Origin: Carettochelys insculpta
Lineage: Eukaryota; Chordata; Testudines; Carettochelyidae
NCBI RefSeq assembly: GCF_033958435.1
Contig: NC_134141.1
Location: 98,621,001 to 98,685,000, forward strand
Direction: 5' to 3'
DNA length: 64,000 nt
The notes beneath the pieces are model-generated. The model did no database searches, had not been told where the DNA came from, and saw only the letters and a list, made by a program, of their open reading frames with translations. Numbering within the stretch: position 1 is the stretch's first letter; every line of letters begins with the position of its first letter. Position numbers and translations under genes: made by a program. This document shows positions 58,855 to 64,000 of this stretch, one piece after another.

Positions 58855-60674
58855 GACATTAAAAAAGCAGAGATTCTGCCACATACTAGCCTGTTAACTT
58901 TGCCTTCTTTATTACAGGGATAAAAATTTAACACAACCTGCCAGGAATTCTAAACTCCCATTCCTCCAAGTCATTGGCTTAGCTTATTTGTGCCAGAGAT
59001 GAGAACATGACAGCTGTGGGCCCAATTCTGAAGATCTGAGACTACTTTGCCAAGATTGCCTAGGCCAGAATTATTGCTTTCATTGCAGAAGGAAAAAAGA
59101 GCTAAAGCATAAAGCCAGCTTCCAACTCATTGGAATGCCACATTTTGTGTCTTTCAGAAGCTTTAGGAAACTAAAAAGCAATGTGTGCCTTTCCTGGTAA
59201 GCACTGGATATAACTGTAGATTCTCCCTGTGACTCTCATACCGTCTTATGACACATTCACTAATGAGAACCTAAATAGATTTGAAGAAGCACTTTAAGAA
59301 TTCAGTAGTGATATGCTGTTATGAACCCTTATTTTGATGGGAACAACACAGTTAATGTGAAATCAGAAGAGAATTTATGGCATTAACTTGGTGGCAAAAT
59401 AATAACAAAAAACTAAAATATAGATTCCTTGGTTTGGACAGAATTTCCTTCAGTTTGTTCCAGCAGTGTTAATTCACAGCCCAATAATTCACACCACATT
59501 ATCATATCCCAATAATGTTATGACTTCCTTCATAGCTTAAAGTGTAAATGTTATACAGATTTCTGGCAAGAATAATTTTCTTTCCACTAAACCTTCTATT
59601 AAAAAATAAGTCAGCGTGAATTATCATCACTTTTTACTTTTTCCCTTTGGACCCTGATTCCTGCCTTTTATATTTCCCATCTGTATGGCTGTATCAGAAC
59701 CCTCTGTCAATAACAGGTCACAAACACCCCTGCAGGATTCACTGCATCTGATCTTTCTCAGGAGAGACAGCTGCTCACAATCCCTTGCCTGGAGCAGTGA
59801 GATCTGGAAACTTGCTTCTAATCTGGCTACAAATCTTCATCCAGCTGGTGGCTTCTTCTCAACAATGAAAGTTAGGATGGGCCCCATGGTAGCATTAAGA
59901 ACTGAAACCACACTCTGCCCTATTTCAAGCTCCATATGCTAGCCCTTTAACCCGTCGCAACCCTCTGTCTGTCTCTCCCTGTGACTCTCCAAACATGCAC
60001 TTGTACAAAATGAAGCCATTGTTAAACTTCTTTTCCTGCCCGTTTGAAATCACAGTTAGTGTCACAATATCACATTTTTATGGATCTGTTACATGTGCAG
60101 AATCCAACACTATAATTACAGTGGTCGGTCCCAACGTATTTCCTAGTAAAACTTTCAGTACAAAATAATGATTTTAACAAAATTTCTAAATGCTCAGACA
60201 CCTCACCCACTTCTGCTTCCCAAAGGGTCACAGACTGAGCCACAGGGTATGGGGACGGGGTTCAAAAGGGCAAGCAGGCACTCAGCAGTATCTTCCCATT
60301 CTTTCCCTTATTGTCACAGATGGTGATAAAGAGAAGGAATGAGAATATATGCCTGGGATGGGACCAGTGCTGAGTGGTAAAATGCAGTACTGAGGGATGG
60401 CCTCCTGCAATGGTGTCTTTCCCATTTCAATCTGAGAATTTGTTGGCCAAGTTTTCACTATTTTATATTGCTCCCCACTCTACACTGTGGTTTTTGTGGG
60501 GTCTGGAGCATTAGCCAACTAGAAAACTTAGAAGAACATCACTCCAAAAAAAATATCCCTGCAAAACTCAGGTCGCTTGGTATTCTGCTTGAGACAATGA
60601 TCTGACTGAAGCTGAATTAAAATGAAAATTTTAGTGGGGCCATGATTGCATCCCTGGTGTTCTCTAACCTTTAT
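58855..60674. other. Unique noncoding DNA
   Basis: About 1.8 kb with no recognised gene or transposon; the 85-codon frame at 59685-59942 has no domain. Confidence 0.35.
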
Positions 60675-60796
60675 TGGAGGGGTAGCCATGTTAGCCTGTA
60701 TCCGCAATAACATCAAGTCCTGTGGCACCTTAGAGACTAACAAATTTAGCAGAGCATAAGTTTTCATAGGCGAAAACCCACTTTGTCAGAAGCATG
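60675..60796 (+). repeat. SINE copy, older subfamily
   Basis: Head GGTAGCCATGTTAGCCTGTAT, then GTCCTGTGGCACCTTAGAGA, CTAACAAATTTAGCAGAGCA and AGGCGAAAACCCACTTTGTC. This is the CCTTAGAGACTAAC type, different from the CTTTAAAGACTAAC type seen at 2.3, 13.1, 43.3 and 48.9 kb. Confidence 0.8.
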
Positions 60797-62327
60797 TTAC
60801 TCTAACCCTTATGCTATATTCATATTGGGGTTGATAAGGCCAAAGATATTAGTTAATCAATTTAAGATAGATAGCATGATAACAGCATCCGATAGACGCT
60901 CACACCAATTTCCTTTGCTTTTTTGCGCTTGTAGAATTCACGTCTAGTTGATAAAATATTCTGAGGGTGGGAGGCAGGATAAATTAAATGACAGTGCAAA
61001 ATTCTGGCAGGTGGCGTAAAAGAATTGTATTTAGAAGAACAACATCGAGCGTTGAGGGACAGTGGCCAAGATTTTTTTTAAATATATTATTTTAGGTACC
61101 TTGGTTCTAGAAACACTCACAGGCATCTGATTTTAAGAAAGCGCCGAGCACTTATAGACTGAGGCATTCAAGGTACAAAGGAATGGCTTTTAAAAATCAT
61201 CCTCAGCCTAAAAGAGAGAGACTTCTTGGGAAGCAACACTTTTGTGGGGGAACTGCAAATACCAGGATTGCACATCTATGGGGTGTTCAGGAAATGAGGT
61301 GTTCCAATGCACAGTGTCTGTGGTGCTGCAGGCTCTCTTAGCAGCCACCCTATTCTTCTGTGGCCTTCAACGGACACAAAGGGCAGAGTTTTGCCAGCCT
61401 TACTTGCGCTGACAATACTCCATCTGTGTGTCCTTTTTTTGATGAACCTAATGTGGAGTTTGTTTGAAACCATCAGGTACTTTTGTGAAGAAAGGTGCTA
61501 ATTATTAGGATGACCAACAATGGGGATGGCAGCAAACTGTAGGATATGACCATAAAATCTTTTTTTAAAGCCAGTACTGCACTAAGTCTGGTTTATCACT
61601 TTTGTAAGCACCATGTGAGTACTTAAAATAGTTTAAGCAATACCTATAGACCTGATTGACCAAAAGGCTTTTAGAGAACTAATATATATAGTCCGTGATG
61701 GAAAATAAAACACTTTGTATAAATTAGAATAATTTGTAAAAAGTTTACCATAGAATAGAATTTATTTAAAATGGCCTTGGAATTTACTTTTATAACCTTA
61801 CCTGAAATATTTTTATTTTGCTTTGCTTTGCTTTGCTCTGCTTTTCTTATAATTGCCTTTTTAATTCAGTCAACTTAATTAAATATTTCATTTTTTTATC
61901 ATTTAAAATATTGTCATACTTTGTATTTTAACATGTGAATCTTCTGATTCACAATTGTCTGGAATTTATCCACACAGATAGCAAGACCAATATCCTTTCA
62001 TTGTTTTCACTAGCCTTGCTAACATACGTGCAAGAGTCTTATTTGATTTATTTTCTGTGAATTTGTGTATATGTCTTTTAAATGAATGTAGGACCTGTTG
62101 TGCAGTTATGGTGTCATTTATATAAGCCTCAAGTATGGTGGGGGCATGAGGCTGAAAATGCATATCTTTGAGAGTATTATTACTTTTGTAAAATCATAGT
62201 GCTTTCAATGTCTCAGGTAATGCATTCCAGAACCTGTGAAGATATGGTCTCATAATCACACATCTGAGACTCCTCATTAGCCAACCAGGATTGCCTCTTC
62301 TTGCAAGTCATTGTGTATTTCATACAA
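60797..62327. other. Unique AT-rich interval
   Basis: Holds a TTTGC pentamer run at about 61818-61843. A 65-codon minus frame (61966-62163) reads NDTITAQQVLHSFKRHIHKF, which looks faintly protein-like but has no family I know. No gene is supported. Confidence 0.35.
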
Positions 62328-62455
62328 GTATCAGAGAGGTAGCTGAGTTAACCTCTATCTTCAGAAACAACAAGAAGCCCTGTGGCAGCTTATAGCCTAA
62401 TAGATATTTTGGAACATAAGCTTTCGTGGGCAAAGACCCACTTCGATACATCTGT
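62328..62455 (+). repeat. SINE copy, older subfamily
   Basis: GTATCAGAGAGGTAGCTGAG, AGAAGCCCTGTGGCAGCTTA, 'GAACATAAGCTTTCGTGGGC' and AAGACCCACTTCG. The same older type as 60675-60796. Confidence 0.8.
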
Positions 62456-63859
62456 ATAATCTCCTTACTTACATTTCAGATGTGTACGTTTGCATTACAA
62501 ATTATATTACAACAATGTATGTTTTCCTGACCAAAAGGAAGTGAAATAAATCAGAATATGAAAAAAAGATGTAAAGTACTTATTTCTGCTCATCCCTTCT
62601 AATTCATTTGTTCTATTAACAAATGATAACCTCAATAAAAGCATCAAGATACTGAGAGTAGCTGACAAATTAGCTACTAATATTCCCTCCAAATCTTATA
62701 AAATAAAAGAATAAAAGGAAAAAGCTTCAATCTAATATGTCATAAAGATATCTCTTAGACTTTTCATTCTGACTGTATTTCAAATCACTCTAAAATATAG
62801 CAGCAATAGCAATATTTCCCTGCTTTTGCATGCCTGTACCAGATAATTTTATATGTTCTAACTGGTGGTGGAAAAAATAATAAAAAATGTGGTTAAAGCA
62901 GGTGCTGCTTGTAGTGTTTATATAAACACATTAGCACTCTTTTGACACAGCATGACCTGAACAAGTAGTTCATCCTACTAGTAGCAGGGAAACAATAACT
63001 GAGCGTGCCAGAGCTGAGTTCATTCAGACACTACAAAATTAACACCAGATTATGAATACGCTTGCCACTGGTAATTAATCGTGAAAATTGCTGGAGGAGT
63101 TCTCCTACTGTGAGGGATATTGGCAGAACTATTTACTGCTAATAGGCCTTGTTTAAGCTTTCCCCGCCCCCCTCCTTCACAATCTTAGAGATAAAAACTT
63201 ACAATAGCCTGCATAGTAACTGATTGATTGTTATATGTTCTGGTCTGTTTGCTTGTTAGCATTCCTGAATGCCCCTCTTGTTTTCTGAATTATTATTAGA
63301 CATGTGTATTGTGTTTTGTTCATTCACACCACTAAACTGTCCCTTATAGCAGAGGATAATTTCATATTCTGGATCCTGTTTTCCTATTTTTCACAATAAT
63401 CTGACATTATCCTGCATTTTATGGCAGTCATTTGGAGACATCACAAGGGCAGGCTTGTGTATTGCAAATCAAAGATCTTTTCTAACCGTAGACAGCAGTT
63501 TTCTGGTCTACAAAATCTTGCACATATCCATTATTTTGAGAAAAAATAATCCTTAATTTTGGTTTTATATTATCTTCTTTTAAATTAAAATATAAAATAA
63601 TGAGCAAGGTGTTTGTACGTACTTTTGCTCAAGCACGCAGGAATAGAAACATGATATTAACTAGTTTTATGTTTGAGCAAAAACAGCACACTATTATGTG
63701 AATAGGATTACTTGAGTAGTGTCAAACAATCGTACTTGCATTTTCCTATAGAGGATATATACCATGTTGTACAACCAATGTATATATGTGCTCCCTAAAA
63801 AGTACATTTGATACATTTTTCTCAGTTGTTAACCAGCATATAAAAATATGGACCATTTT
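62456..63859. other. Unique AT-rich noncoding DNA
   Basis: No gene or bounded repeat is recognised. Confidence 0.35.
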
Positions 63860-63910
63860 CCTTTCTTATTGAAATCAGTAGAAGTTTGCTATTGACTTCA
63901 ATAAGAAAGG
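63860..63910. repeat. 51-bp hairpin, relic of an amniote palindromic repeat
   Basis: CCTTTCTTATTGA at the left is the exact complement of TCAATAAGAAAGG at the right; the middle ATCAGTAG...CTATTGACT pairs partly. Resembles the TTGACTTCAATGGGAG-type palindrome common in birds and turtles. Confidence 0.55.
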
Positions 63911-64000
63911 ATTAGACCCTATTTCTGTTAACATTTTGTCTTTGTGGGATATGAAGTTTCCTTGGGAGTTACCATTGATTTCAGTATAAACAGATCTGGG

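Noticed and set aside
1..64000. CRISPR arrays, tRNA or rRNA genes, bacterial operons
   Set aside because: No regularly spaced direct repeats, no cloverleaf with proper boxes outside SINE heads, and the repeat content is vertebrate.

Overview
This is a gene-poor, AT-rich stretch of vertebrate nuclear DNA, most likely from a sauropsid and probably a turtle. That call rests on the repeats: CR1 LINE 3' ends and CR1 reverse-transcriptase fragments in both orientations, a pol-III-type SINE carrying 'TAGCCGTGTTAGTCTGTAT' and 'CGTGGGACAGACCCACTTC'-like blocks, PIF/Harbinger-type and Tigger-type DNA transposons with short non-autonomous (MITE) derivatives, a Gypsy gag relic and a CR1-nested solo LTR. 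The species call comes from remembered family resemblance, not a search. No CRISPR array, rRNA, tRNA gene, operon or bacterial feature is visible.

I found no intact host gene. Almost every long open frame lies in a transposon or a GC-rich minisatellite, or is a chance frame. The one frame that looks protein-like without a transposon explanation is a 142-codon frame on the minus strand at 36304-36732, a candidate exon or decayed coding fragment of unknown identity.

Layout: 1-15 kb is unique AT-rich DNA with a head-to-head SINE pair (2.3-2.6 kb), CR1 pieces (2.75-2.95 and 13.4-14.2 kb), a MITE family built on repeated GTTGACAG words (3.9, 6.6 and 7.8 kb) and a second MITE family (8.7 and 12.9 kb), one copy of which holds a SINE with a 12-bp target duplication. 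From 15 to 31 kb there are fold-back and TIR elements with TAA duplications (15.3, 19.2 kb), MIR-like and LINE relics, another GTTGACAG MITE (25.2 kb) and a 333-bp Tigger-like MITE (29.6 kb). From 31.3 to 35.8 kb is the densest nest: an antisense CR1 interrupted by a 1032-bp solo LTR with an exact 5-bp duplication and by a second GC-rich 328-bp insert, then another antisense CR1, a Tigger-like element with a GC-rich repetitive interior, and a 436-bp near-perfect palindrome. From 36 to 49 kb there are the candidate exon, minisatellites, a second 333-bp Tigger-like copy, a second SINE pair and ancient repeats. From 49 to 58.9 kb lie a decayed Gypsy gag with a CCHC zinc knuckle, a LINE ORF2 tail, a broken Harbinger transposon with two convergent genes, and more MITE fragments. 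The last 5 kb are unique DNA with two older SINE copies and a 51-bp hairpin.

The parts do not form a cellular pathway. What links them is parasitism: autonomous Harbinger, CR1 and Gypsy relics sit beside the short elements that probably used their machinery. I do not see a clearly new biological system. The items most worth a second look are the LTR with an internal open frame, the 436-bp palindrome, the paired SINE hairpins and the orphan frame at 36.3-36.7 kb.
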